Below are positions 16,954 through 24,706 of a stretch of DNA of 64,000 nucleotides, piece by piece; position 1 is the stretch's first letter; the number at the start of each line of letters is the position of its first letter. Location: the NCBI RefSeq assembly GCF_022884085.1, contig NZ_JAGGCS010000003.1, positions 343,437-407,436 on the forward strand, in the 5' to 3' direction. The stretch is from Paenirhizobium cremeum. GTDB taxonomy: Bacteria > Pseudomonadota > Alphaproteobacteria > Rhizobiales > Rhizobiaceae. Both the position numbers and the translations under genes were made by a program. Below the pieces are notes generated by a model. That model saw only the letters and a program-made list of their open reading frames with translations. It was not told where the DNA came from and did no database searches.

Positions 16954-17088
16954 ATGCGAGACATGAGAGCCATTTTCGTCGTGCTGATCGCTTTGGTGCT
17001 CAGCATTCTGATCTTCAAATATTCCGATAATTCGCTCGGAACCGGCGAGTTGCTCGCCTCGCCCGTCGACATTGCCACGCGCTCCTGA
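16954..17088 (+). CDS. Micro-membrane protein, paralogue 2 (44 aa)
   Basis: 44 residues; internal ATG at 16963 (MRAIFVV) aligns with the start of its paralogue and has AAGGGG 11-12 bases upstream, so the true start may be 16963. Hydrophobic helix AIFVVLIALVLSILIFKYS, then a tail containing GTGELLASP, matching QAELLASP of the first copy. The tandem pair probably arose by duplication about 140 bases apart. It ends 13 bases from the cobQ stop on the other strand. No known family recognised. Confidence 0.7.
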   Translation: MRDMRAIFVVLIALVLSILIFKYSDNSLGTGELLASPVDIATRS

Positions 17089-17101
17089 GTGCGCGCCGCC
17101 C

Positions 17102-18556
17102 TCACCCCATCAATGTCGTCAGCCATTCGGCCGACAGTCTCTCCTCCAGTTCGACGGCAACCGCATCCAGTGCCGCCTCCACCTCTTCGCGATAGTTGCC
17201 GATGCCGGCCGCAATACCGAAACTTTGGAGGAGTCGGGCACGGTAGAGGTCGCTTGAAAACAGTCCGTGCAGATAGGTGCCGCTGATCCGGCCATCGGGC
17301 GAAACGGCTCCGTCCGGCCGGCCGTCGATGACCACGCTGGGTCTCGTGCAATCCGGTCCCCGGGTGATCCCGAGATGGATTTCGTATCCGGAAAGCGGGG
17401 CGTCGTATTCGAGCGACCGCGCAGTACTGTTGCGAACCGTCTTTTCCGGTGCCATCTCCGTCTCGATGTCGAGCAGGCCGAGGCCGGCCACGGTCCGGCT
17501 TTCCCCCTCAAGGCCGAGCGGGTCCGAGACCGAGCGTCCGAGCATCTGGTAGCCGCCGCAAATGCCGATCACGCGGCCGCCCCGCCGCACATGGGCAGCA
17601 AGGTCGACATCCCAACCCTGCGCGCGGAAATCCTCGAGGTCCCCGATTGTCGCTTTCGATCCGGGAATGATGACCAGGCCCGCGTCGGCAGGCAGGCGCT
17701 CTCCCGGACGAATGAAGACGAGTTCGATTTGCGGTTCGGCGGCAAGCGGATCGAAATCGTCGAAATTGGCGATGCGCGAAAGGACCGGCACCGCAATCTT
17801 CAGGGCGCCACCCTTGCCTGCCGTCAGCCGTTCAAGCACCACTGAATCCTCCGCCGGAAGGCGGCCCGCGGCCTTCAGCCATGGCACGACACCCAGGCAC
17901 GGCCAGCCGGTGAACCGGCCGATCGCCTCTATGCCGTCGGCGAAAAGCGACATGTCGCCCCGGAACTTGTTGATGATATAGCCGGCGATCTGCCGTCGGT
18001 CCTCTTCGGGAAGGATGGTGTGGGTGCCGACCAGCGAGGCAATGACGCCACCGCGATCGATGTCGCCCACGAGCACGACCGGAACCCCTGCGCGGACGGC
18101 AAAGCCCATATTGGCGATATCCCCTGCCCTCAGATTGATCTCCGCAGGTGAGCCGGCGCCTTCCACGATAACGAGATCGGCTCCGCGCCGGACATGTTCA
18201 TAGCTTTCCATCACGGCATCGAGCAACTGCGGCTTGAGCCTCTGATAATCCCGCCCCTTCGCCTGCCCGAAAACCCTGCCCTGCACGATGATCTGGCTGC
18301 CCGTTTCCGACTGGGGTTTGAGAAGAACCGGGTTCATGTGCACCGAGGACGGCACCCGCGCGGCCATCGCCTGTAGCCATTGCGCACGACCGATCTCGCC
18401 GCCGTCGTCCGAAACGGCGGCGTTGTTGGACATGTTCTGTGGCTTGAATGGCCGCACCTTGAGCCCGCGATTGGCCGCAAGCCGGCAAAGTCCTGCGACC
18501 AGTATCGTCTTTCCGACATCGGAGCCGGTTCCCTGCAGCATGACAGCCTTGCTCAT
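17102..18556 (-). CDS. cobQ: Cobyric acid synthase
   Basis: 484 residues from the ATG at 18556 (MSKAVMLQGTGSDVGKT), with AGGAAAG upstream; the longer frame before it looks non-coding. N-terminal dethiobiotin-synthetase-like ATPase domain with the GTGSDVGKT loop and KPQNMSNNA; C-terminal class I glutamine amidotransferase domain with ICGGYQMLG (nucleophile Cys ~330) and the distal His in GTYLHGLF. It amidates four side chains of adenosyl-cobyrinic a,c-diamide in cobalamin synthesis. It stands alone, without other cob genes nearby, but supplies the cofactor for the corrinoid cluster at 52539-63476. Confidence 0.96.
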   Translation of the reverse strand: MSKAVMLQGTGSDVGKTILVAGLCRLAANRGLKVRPFKPQNMSNNAAVSDDGGEIGRAQWLQAMAARVPSSVHMNPVLLKPQSETGSQIIVQGRVFGQAKGRDYQRLKPQLLDAVMESYEHVRRGADLVIVEGAGSPAEINLRAGDIANMGFAVRAGVPVVLVGDIDRGGVIASLVGTHTILPEEDRRQIAGYIINKFRGDMSLFADGIEAIGRFTGWPCLGVVPWLKAAGRLPAEDSVVLERLTAGKGGALKIAVPVLSRIANFDDFDPLAAEPQIELVFIRPGERLPADAGLVIIPGSKATIGDLEDFRAQGWDVDLAAHVRRGGRVIGICGGYQMLGRSVSDPLGLEGESRTVAGLGLLDIETEMAPEKTVRNSTARSLEYDAPLSGYEIHLGITRGPDCTRPSVVIDGRPDGAVSPDGRISGTYLHGLFSSDLYRARLLQSFGIAAGIGNYREEVEAALDAVAVELEERLSAEWLTTLMG

Positions 18557-18800
18557 CGCGTTTCTTTCCTGTTTCTCGCAGATCGCAAAGTCATTGTTCT
18601 GCCATGTTTTAGCCGCGCCGTTGCGCCGAAGATTAACGTTGCGGCGATGCTGCGACAGCTTGCCGCCGACGCTTGCAGGCCGGTTGTCATTTTGCGACAT
18701 CGAGTGCCGACATCAGCCACAATCGCGTCGCGAAAGAGGATTATGAGCCTGATGGAAAAGACAACACAAGGCCGATGGCCGCATGCCCGGAGGACATCCA

Positions 18801-18941
18801 ATGCTTTATATCCTGCACAACAAGAATGGCCTGAACATCGCCTGGAACGGCCGCGCTCCGAAGAACGCCTCGCGGCTGCACTGGGAAGAGCTTGTCCCGC
18901 GGAGGGCGATGTTCGCCGGACGCAACGGTCGATCCAAATAA
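18801..18941 (+). CDS. Small basic protein (46 aa)
   Basis: 46 residues starting MLYILHNKNGLNIAWNG with a strong GGAGG ribosome site (spacing ~8) and a clean intrinsic terminator 40 bases after the stop, which argues for a real gene. It is basic (ends GRNGRSK), with no membrane segment or cysteine. The N-terminal strand-like segment suggests a small folded domain. Family not recognised. Confidence 0.55.
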   Translation: MLYILHNKNGLNIAWNGRAPKNASRLHWEELVPRRAMFAGRNGRSK

Positions 18942-18980
18942 TCGATCCGGTTCGAGGCCTTGTCCGGACGGACGAACAAA

Positions 18981-19015
18981 AAAACGGCGCGACCTGACGG
19001 TTCGCGCCGTTTTTT
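18981..19015. terminator. Bidirectional intrinsic terminator
   Basis: An A-run, then a 10-bp stem (AACGGCGCGA pairing with TCGCGCCGTT) with a 9-nt loop, then a T6 run. It can act in both directions and closes the transcript of the 46-residue gene. Confidence 0.85.
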
Positions 19016-19611
19016 GGAGAACTCAAGCACCCCGGTACGCAAAACCAGATCCGGGGCGCAGGCGGCAAAAACGCGCCGCGTGGGATAACAATTAGCCGCC
19101 TCGCGGTTACCCAAGCGTTATTTTTTCGCGCTTGCCGACAGTTTTTTTCGTTTTTTTGAGATGCTGCTTCAGACCGTCGGACGGCCTGGAAAATGCCGTT
19201 TGTGGAACAGATAAAGTCTCTTTTCGCAGCGCATTTTCACAGCCGTGCGTTCCTGGAGGGCCGTCCGCCTATCTCTTGTGCTGTCTGCAATGTTCTGTAA
19301 CGGCAATTTGAAGCAAAATGAGGCGTTACAAGGGCTTGCGGCATGTGCGGCCCGGTCCGGCCGCTGTCCCGGGAGGTTGATTTCTTCCGGGGAACCCGTA
19401 GGCTGACTGCGGTTGCCCTACGGCTGGAACGGGTTGCATCTCCATCCGATGCGCCCCAACGATAATCGCCGATGCAGCCATGCGGAAGCCCAGCCGTTCT
19501 TGACCCGGCTGTGCGGCCTGCCCTCTCGCAATTGGCCTGATCGGGAAGCGCAGTAGCCCGACATGCCCGTCCAGAATGCTGCAAGAGATTAAGACTGGGA
19601 GGTCTTAAACC
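19016..19611 (+). other. Long non-coding leader upstream of the betaine transporter
   Basis: Nearly 600 bases without a convincing gene. The first part has three T tracts (19121-19126, 19142-19148, 19151-19157), unusual in this GC-rich DNA. The part near the transporter is GC-rich with potential hairpins, clearest at about 19397-19424 (CCGTAGG pairing with CCTACGG, 14-nt loop). A GGGAGG ribosome site precedes the ATG at 19612. No known riboswitch class was recognised. Confidence 0.4.
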
Positions 19612-20610
19612 ATGAAGAAGCTCCTCGCCTCCACTATCCTCGCCGCCGGCCTCTATGCGGCTGCCGGGTCCGCCCAGGCTGCCGAGTGCGGCGATGTCTC
19701 CATCGCGGAAATGAACTGGGCATCGGCGGGCGTTGCCGCCTATGTCGACAAGATGATCCTTGAAAGCGGCTATGGCTGCAACGTGACCGTTGTGACCGGC
19801 GACACCATGCCGACCTTCACTTCGATGAACGAGAAGGGCGAACCGGATATCGCTCCGGAACTTTGGGTGAACGCCGTGCGCACGCCGCTCGATGCCGCGA
19901 TCGGCGAAGGCCGCCTGCTCCAGCTCGCCCCGCTTCTGAGCGACGGCGGCGTGGAAGGCTGGTGGATCCCGAAATTCCTCGCCGACGCCCATCCGGACAT
20001 CAAGACCGTGCAGGATGCGCTGGCCCATCCGGAACTCTTCCCTGCACCGGAAGATCCGTCCAAGGCCGCCGTGACGAACTGCCCGTCGGGCTGGAACTGC
20101 CAGATTTCCACCGCCAATCTCTACAAGGCGCTCGGCGCCAAGGAGAAGGGATTTGAACTGATCGATACCGGCTCGGCCGCCGGTCTCGACGGCTCGATCG
20201 CCAGCGCCTTCGAAAAGAAGACCGGCTGGCTCGGCTACTACTGGGCACCGACCGCCATCCTCGGCAAGTACGAAATGGTCAAGCTGTCCTTCGGCGTTGA
20301 GCATGACAAGGCCGAATGGGACAAGTGCACCGCCGTTCCGGATTGCCCAAATCCGAAGGTCAATGCCTATCCGGTCTCTGACGTCTTCACCGTCGTCACC
20401 AAGCAGTTCGCCGATAAGAACGCCGTGGCCATCGACTATCTGAAGACCCGCAAGTGGGACAACCAGACCGTCGGCAAGGTTCTGGCCTGGATGGACGAAA
20501 ACCAGGGCACCAACGAGGATGCTGCAAAGTATTTCCTCGAAAACTACGGTGACATGTGGAACACCTGGGTCAGCCCGGAAGTCGCCGAAAAGGTCAAGGC
20601 AAGCCTCTGA
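19612..20610 (+). CDS. Glycine betaine/proline-type ABC transporter, periplasmic binding protein
   Basis: 332 residues with a Sec signal (cleavage after AQA, mature from about residue 24). OpuAC-type binding domain: MNWASAG near the mature N-terminus, DIAPELWVNAV (~82-92), GGVEGWWIP (~121), and GYYWAPTAIL near 212. The Trp/Tyr-rich positions are those expected for an aromatic cage around a trimethylammonium group. Three or four Cys residues (GYGCN, TNCPSGWNC, DKC..PDC) probably form disulfides. The exact ligand (glycine betaine, proline betaine or choline) cannot be decided. First gene of a three-gene importer. Confidence 0.9.
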   Translation: MKKLLASTILAAGLYAAAGSAQAAECGDVSIAEMNWASAGVAAYVDKMILESGYGCNVTVVTGDTMPTFTSMNEKGEPDIAPELWVNAVRTPLDAAIGEGRLLQLAPLLSDGGVEGWWIPKFLADAHPDIKTVQDALAHPELFPAPEDPSKAAVTNCPSGWNCQISTANLYKALGAKEKGFELIDTGSAAGLDGSIASAFEKKTGWLGYYWAPTAILGKYEMVKLSFGVEHDKAEWDKCTAVPDCPNPKVNAYPVSDVFTVVTKQFADKNAVAIDYLKTRKWDNQTVGKVLAWMDENQGTNEDAAKYFLENYGDMWNTWVSPEVAEKVKASL

Positions 20611-20623
20611 TCGCCAGAAATCG

Positions 20624-20649
20624 GGACGGGTGCCGGTTGGCGCCCGTCC
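20624..20649 (+). terminator. Intercistronic hairpin between binding protein and permease
   Basis: GACGGGTGCC pairs with GGCGCCCGTC (one G-U pair) around a 4-nt loop, 14 bases after the binding-protein stop, with no strong U run. Such hairpins stabilise the upstream message and lower downstream expression, matching the usual excess of binding protein. The 200 bases that follow before the permease hold another palindrome (TTTTCGCG/CGCGAAAA, 20766-20786). Confidence 0.55.
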
Positions 20650-20849
20650 GGTCTTGCTTCGCAGGCGCATGGCCGCTTTACCGCCATTCAGGCGCCTGCA
20701 AGGTCGCAGACAGCACAAATTCCCGATTGGGAATGCTTTAAGGAATTGTCTGTGGTCTTTCCCGTTTTTCGCGGCGGTCGCGAAAAGGCGGTCAGGCTTC
20801 CGTTACGAGAAGCCACCCGTCGTTGGATGGGGTAAAAAAGGGGAACAAG

Positions 20850-21764
20850 ATGGCTACCGCTATTTGCAGTTACCTCCCGGAACTGCTCTGTAAATTTCCG
20901 TCGATCGACGAAAACCTCATGCGTGAATTCAAGAAGACGGTGGATACCGGCTTCAAGGGCTTCGTGCGCAGCTATGGCGATGTTCTCGACACGGCGCTCG
21001 ATCCGCTGCAATGGTTCCTGAACTGGCTTCAGAACCTTTTCGTCGACACGCCATGGTTCATCTTTCTGCTGGTGCTGACGACGATCGTCTATCTCGCCAG
21101 CCGCAATATCAGGATTACCCTAGGCACGGCGCTTTCCATGATCGTCATCGGTCTTGTCGGATTGTGGCAGGACACCATGATAACGCTTGCCATGGTGACC
21201 GTCTGCACCCTGATCTCGATCGTGATAGGCATTCCGATCGGCATCGTGATGGCGCGGTCGAACCGGGTGCAGGGTTTCATCAACCCGATCCTCGACGTCA
21301 TGCAGACCATGCCGAGTTTCGTCTACCTGATCCCGGTCGTCATGATCTTCGGGATCGGCAAGGTGCCGGGTCTAATCGCCGTCGTGATCTATGCGGTTCC
21401 GCCGATGATCCGCCTCACCAATCTCGGTATCCGGCTGGTCGATAAGGAGGTTCTCGAGGCTGCGGATGCTTTCGGCTCCTCCCCCGGACAGAAGCTCAAG
21501 AACGTGCAGATCCCGTTGGCGCTGCCTACCATCATGGCCGGCATAAACCAGACGATCATGATGTCCCTCGCCATGGTCGTGGTGGCCTCGATGATCGGGG
21601 TCGGCGGCTTGGGCAAGAACGTTCTGCAGGCCATCACCAATCAGTTCTTCACCATCGGCTTCCTGAATGGCTTCGCCCTGGTTGCCATCGCCATCATCTT
21701 CGACCGGACGAGCCAGGCTTACGGCAAGCGGCTCCAGAAGCATACGGAGGTCATCCATGGCTAG
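20850..21764 (+). CDS. Glycine betaine/proline-type ABC transporter permease
   Basis: 304 residues from the ATG at 20850 (AAGGGG upstream). N-terminal ~55 residues are soluble and amphipathic (as in ProW/OpuAB), then six predicted membrane segments between about 65 and 285. The cytoplasmic EAA loop is recognisable as EVLEAADAFGSSPGQKLKN, coupling to the ATPase. It forms the inner-membrane pore of the quaternary-amine importer with the genes on both sides; the ATPase start overlaps its end by 8 bases. Confidence 0.93.
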   Translation: MATAICSYLPELLCKFPSIDENLMREFKKTVDTGFKGFVRSYGDVLDTALDPLQWFLNWLQNLFVDTPWFIFLLVLTTIVYLASRNIRITLGTALSMIVIGLVGLWQDTMITLAMVTVCTLISIVIGIPIGIVMARSNRVQGFINPILDVMQTMPSFVYLIPVVMIFGIGKVPGLIAVVIYAVPPMIRLTNLGIRLVDKEVLEAADAFGSSPGQKLKNVQIPLALPTIMAGINQTIMMSLAMVVVASMIGVGGLGKNVLQAITNQFFTIGFLNGFALVAIAIIFDRTSQAYGKRLQKHTEVIHG

Positions 21765-22809
21765 TCAGGGCATAGAAATCCGCGGTCTCTACAAGATATT
21801 CGGGCCTCGCGGCGACGACTATATCGACGCTGTCTACCGTGGCATGTCCAAGGCCGAGCTCAACGAGACCCACGGGCATGTTCTCGGTCTCAAGGACATC
21901 AATATCTCGATGCCTGGCGGCGGAATCACCGTCGTCATGGGCCTCTCCGGCTCGGGCAAGTCGACGCTTATCCGCCATATCAACAGACTGATCGATCCGA
22001 CGGCCGGCGAAGTGCTCTACGACGGCGTCGATATCTGCCGGATGAGCCAGCAGGAATTGCGCGAGTTCCGTCGCCACAAGACGGCGATGGTCTTCCAGAA
22101 ATTCGCGCTCCTGCCGCATCGCACCGTGCTGGAGAATACGGTCTACGGGCTCGATATCCAGGGCGTGGACCGGTCGGTCAGCGAAAAGACCGCCCGCCAC
22201 TGGATCGAGCGGGTCGGTCTTGCGGGATTCGAGCGGCATTATCCCAACCAGCTATCAGGCGGCATGCAGCAGCGTGTGGGTCTCGCCCGGGCGCTGACCA
22301 ACAATGCCGATATCCTGCTGATGGACGAGGCCTATTCCGCTCTCGACCCGCTGATCCGTGTCGACATGCAGAGCGTCTTGCTCGACCTCCAGCAGGAACT
22401 GAAGAAGACCGTCGTCTTCATCACCCACGATCTCGACGAGGCTTTGCGGCTTGGCGACAAGATCGCCATCCTTCGCGATGGCGAGGTCATCCAGCAGGGA
22501 AGCGGCCAGGATATCGTCCTGTCCCCGGCGGATGATTATATCACCGCCTTCGTCAAGGAGGTGAACCGTGGCCGCGTCATCCGGGTAAGCACCATCATGG
22601 CGCCGCTCTCCGGTCCACCGCAAGGTCCTGCCCTCGACGGGGCGACGGTTCTGGAAGCCGCAGCCAAGTTGATGACCGGCGCTGGCCAGACGGTCGCCCA
22701 TGTGGTTGATGCCTCGGGCCACCCCATCGGCGCTGTCGACCTGCAGGCGATCATTTCGGCCATGGTGACGCCGAGCACTCATCTCGACCGGCCGATCGCC
22801 GCCGAATAG
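21757..22809 (+). CDS. Glycine betaine/proline-type ABC transporter ATP-binding protein
   Basis: 350 residues from the ATG at 21757 with CGGAGG upstream. Walker A MGLSGSGKST, Q-loop MVFQKFALLPHRT, signature LSGGMQQRVGLARAL, Walker B ILLMDEAYSALDPL, H-loop ITHDLDEA. The N-terminal ~45 residues before the core carry YIDAVYRGMSKAE, typical of ProV/OpuAA. The last ~90 residues form a CBS-like regulatory region; only one CBS-type repeat is evident. In OpuA this region senses ionic strength, so osmotic control is possible but not shown. Confidence 0.94.
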   Translation: MASQGIEIRGLYKIFGPRGDDYIDAVYRGMSKAELNETHGHVLGLKDINISMPGGGITVVMGLSGSGKSTLIRHINRLIDPTAGEVLYDGVDICRMSQQELREFRRHKTAMVFQKFALLPHRTVLENTVYGLDIQGVDRSVSEKTARHWIERVGLAGFERHYPNQLSGGMQQRVGLARALTNNADILLMDEAYSALDPLIRVDMQSVLLDLQQELKKTVVFITHDLDEALRLGDKIAILRDGEVIQQGSGQDIVLSPADDYITAFVKEVNRGRVIRVSTIMAPLSGPPQGPALDGATVLEAAAKLMTGAGQTVAHVVDASGHPIGAVDLQAIISAMVTPSTHLDRPIAAE

Positions 22810-22835
22810 TCGGGGGATCGATATTCACTAACCGT

Positions 22836-22869
22836 AAAGCCCCGCGCGCATCCCGTGCCGGGGCTTTTT
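22836..22869 (+). terminator. Intrinsic terminator of the betaine transporter operon
   Basis: A 9-bp stem (AAAGCCCCG with CGGGGCTTT), 14-nt loop, followed by TTTTT. It lies 27 bases after the ATPase stop and separates the operon from the palindrome and bmt. Confidence 0.88.
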
Positions 22870-22887
22870 CGCGCCAGCCATTGCAGT

Positions 22888-22909
22888 CATATAAAGATTT
22901 CTTTATATG
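22888..22909. promoter_or_regulatory. Perfect 22-base palindromic operator upstream of bmt
   Basis: CATATAAAGA, TT, TCTTTATATG: two perfect 10-base arms, about 30 bases upstream of the bmt start. It is strikingly AT-rich for this genome. The shape and sequence resemble operators of ArsR-family methionine-cycle (SAM/SAH-responsive) repressors of Rhizobiales as I remember them; that assignment is unverified. No other copy was noticed in this window. Repression of bmt when methionine or SAM is plentiful would make sense. Confidence 0.7.
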
Positions 22910-22939
22910 GTGGTGCATATGAGATCAGAGGACAGAACC

Positions 22940-23956
22940 ATGGCGACCGCCACCAATCCGCTTTCCACACTCCTGGCCGAGAAAGGCGTTCTGCTCGCCG
23001 ACGGCGCCACCGGCACCAATCTCTTCGCTATGGGGCTGGAGGCTGGCGAGGCGCCGGAGCTTTGGAACGAGAGCCAGCCTGAAAAGATCGTCAAGCTGCA
23101 TCAGGATTTCGTCGATGCGGGCGCTGACATCATCCTGACCAATTCCTTCGGCGGCACGCGCCACCGTCTGAAGCTGCACAAGGCGGAGGATCGGGTTTTC
23201 GGGCTCAACAGGAAGGCGGCCGAAATCGCCCGCTCGGTTGCCGACAAGGCGCCGCGCAAGGTGATCGTCGGCGGCTCGGTCGGGCCGACGGGTGAACTGC
23301 TGCAGCCGCTTGGCGCGCTGACCTTCGAGGATGCGGTCGCCGCCTTCGCCGAACAGATGGAAGGCTTGAAGGCCGGTGGCATCGATATCGCCTGGATCGA
23401 GACCATGTCGTCGCCGGAGGAGATCCGCGCGGCGGCCGAGGCGGCCGTCAAGGTTGGCCTGCCCTACATCTACACCGGCTCCTTCGACACCGCCGGCCGC
23501 ACCATGATGGGCCTTGATCCCAAGGATATCCATGGTGTTGCAAAGGATATTGGCGATGGTCCGGTGGCTGTCGGCGCCAATTGCGGCGTAGGCGCCTCCG
23601 ACATTCTGGCCAGCCTTCTGGACATGACGGCCGCCGATCCGGCAGCGACGGTCATCGTCAAGGGCAATTGCGGCATCCCGGAATTCCGTGGCTCGGAAAT
23701 TCATTATTCCGGTACGCCGCCTCTGATGGCGGAATATGCAAAGCTTGCGCGCGATGCCGGGGCGAAGATCATCGGCGGCTGCTGCGGCACCTCGTGCAAT
23801 CACCTTGCCGCCATGCGTTCGGCGCTCGACAGCTATACACCGGGGCCCCGTCCGACCATCGAGACCATCGTCGAGCGAATCGGACCGCTGCGCAACAAGA
23901 CGGCCTCCCAATCGGGTGAGCAGGAAGGCGGCCGTCGCAGCCGCCGTCGTGGCTGA
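22940..23956 (+). CDS. bmt: Betaine-homocysteine S-methyltransferase-type enzyme
   Basis: 338 residues from the ATG at 22940 (AGAGGA upstream; earlier ATGs at 22907 and 22919 overlap or follow the operator). Zn/homocysteine-binding domain of the BHMT/MetH family: LLADGATGTNL at the start, TNSFGGTR, GANCGVGAS (first zinc Cys) and GGCCGTSCNH (the other two). It moves a methyl group to homocysteine, giving methionine. The size fits the short bacterial Bmt. The C-terminus is a Gly/Arg tail (EGGRRSRRRG) that strongly resembles tails on three enzymes of the corrinoid cluster, hinting at a shared complex or donor. Confidence 0.9.
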   Translation: MATATNPLSTLLAEKGVLLADGATGTNLFAMGLEAGEAPELWNESQPEKIVKLHQDFVDAGADIILTNSFGGTRHRLKLHKAEDRVFGLNRKAAEIARSVADKAPRKVIVGGSVGPTGELLQPLGALTFEDAVAAFAEQMEGLKAGGIDIAWIETMSSPEEIRAAAEAAVKVGLPYIYTGSFDTAGRTMMGLDPKDIHGVAKDIGDGPVAVGANCGVGASDILASLLDMTAADPAATVIVKGNCGIPEFRGSEIHYSGTPPLMAEYAKLARDAGAKIIGGCCGTSCNHLAAMRSALDSYTPGPRPTIETIVERIGPLRNKTASQSGEQEGGRRSRRRG

Positions 23957-24095
23957 TCTGCGGCACCTGGCAATGCCGGCTTTGCCGGCATCGCTCCGTC
24001 TGACGGAGGTCCACGGCAAGGCTCGGGCAATCTTCGGATGGTCTTGAAGTGTTCAGGCCGTTGAACCAAACCGACAGCAAGGAGGGAGACAGTCC

Positions 24096-24449
24096 ATGTC
24101 CGCCCAGCAGACACGTTTTCCGGATCGCGAAACCGTTGCCGACAAGCTTTCTGGCATGAGTGAGGCCGACCGGAACTTTCTCGCCCTTCTGTTCGAAAAC
24201 TCGCAGCAGGACGATTGCCTGCTCGAAGGCCTTTACCTCTATCTGGACCGCGCATCCGAGGCCCGGTTCCTGAACAGCCTCAAGCTCGAGCGCTCGGGCG
24301 AATGGCTTGGCCAGAATGCACCCTCGCGGCTGCAGATGCGGCTGACGGAGGCCGCACGATCGAGCCAGCATCCCGCCTATATTGCTTTCCGTAACGGCCT
24401 GACACGATCCGGCGGTCTTGATCGGGCCTATCCGAAAGCGGCGGTATAA
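24096..24449 (+). CDS. Conserved-looking hypothetical protein (117 aa)
   Basis: 117 residues, with a strong AAGGAGG ribosome site. All-helical and mildly acidic, no signal peptide, membrane segment or cysteine pair (one Cys in DDCLLEGLYLYLD). It lies 139 bases after bmt in the same direction, so it may be cotranscribed with it, and 257 bases ahead of the efflux operon. No family recognised. Confidence 0.65.
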   Translation: MSAQQTRFPDRETVADKLSGMSEADRNFLALLFENSQQDDCLLEGLYLYLDRASEARFLNSLKLERSGEWLGQNAPSRLQMRLTEAARSSQHPAYIAFRNGLTRSGGLDRAYPKAAV

Positions 24450-24706
24450 CCGTCTTCCTTTTCTTGCGCTTCAGAGAAAATCGTCGTCCGTCCCGCTCGG
24501 GTGGCGGCCCCGTTTGTGTGTCCGTCCACCATTACCAAGAATTCACTTCAAACCGGCCGACGACTGTGGGACACAGCGAGTAGGTTCGCGCAACCCGGTT
24601 GAGTGCCGATCCCCGGAAAGCAATCTTCAAGGGAAGTTGACACGGGTCAATACCGGCTGCGGTTTCATGCGGTACCGATACGTGAGATAACGAAAACGGG
24701 TCAGAA

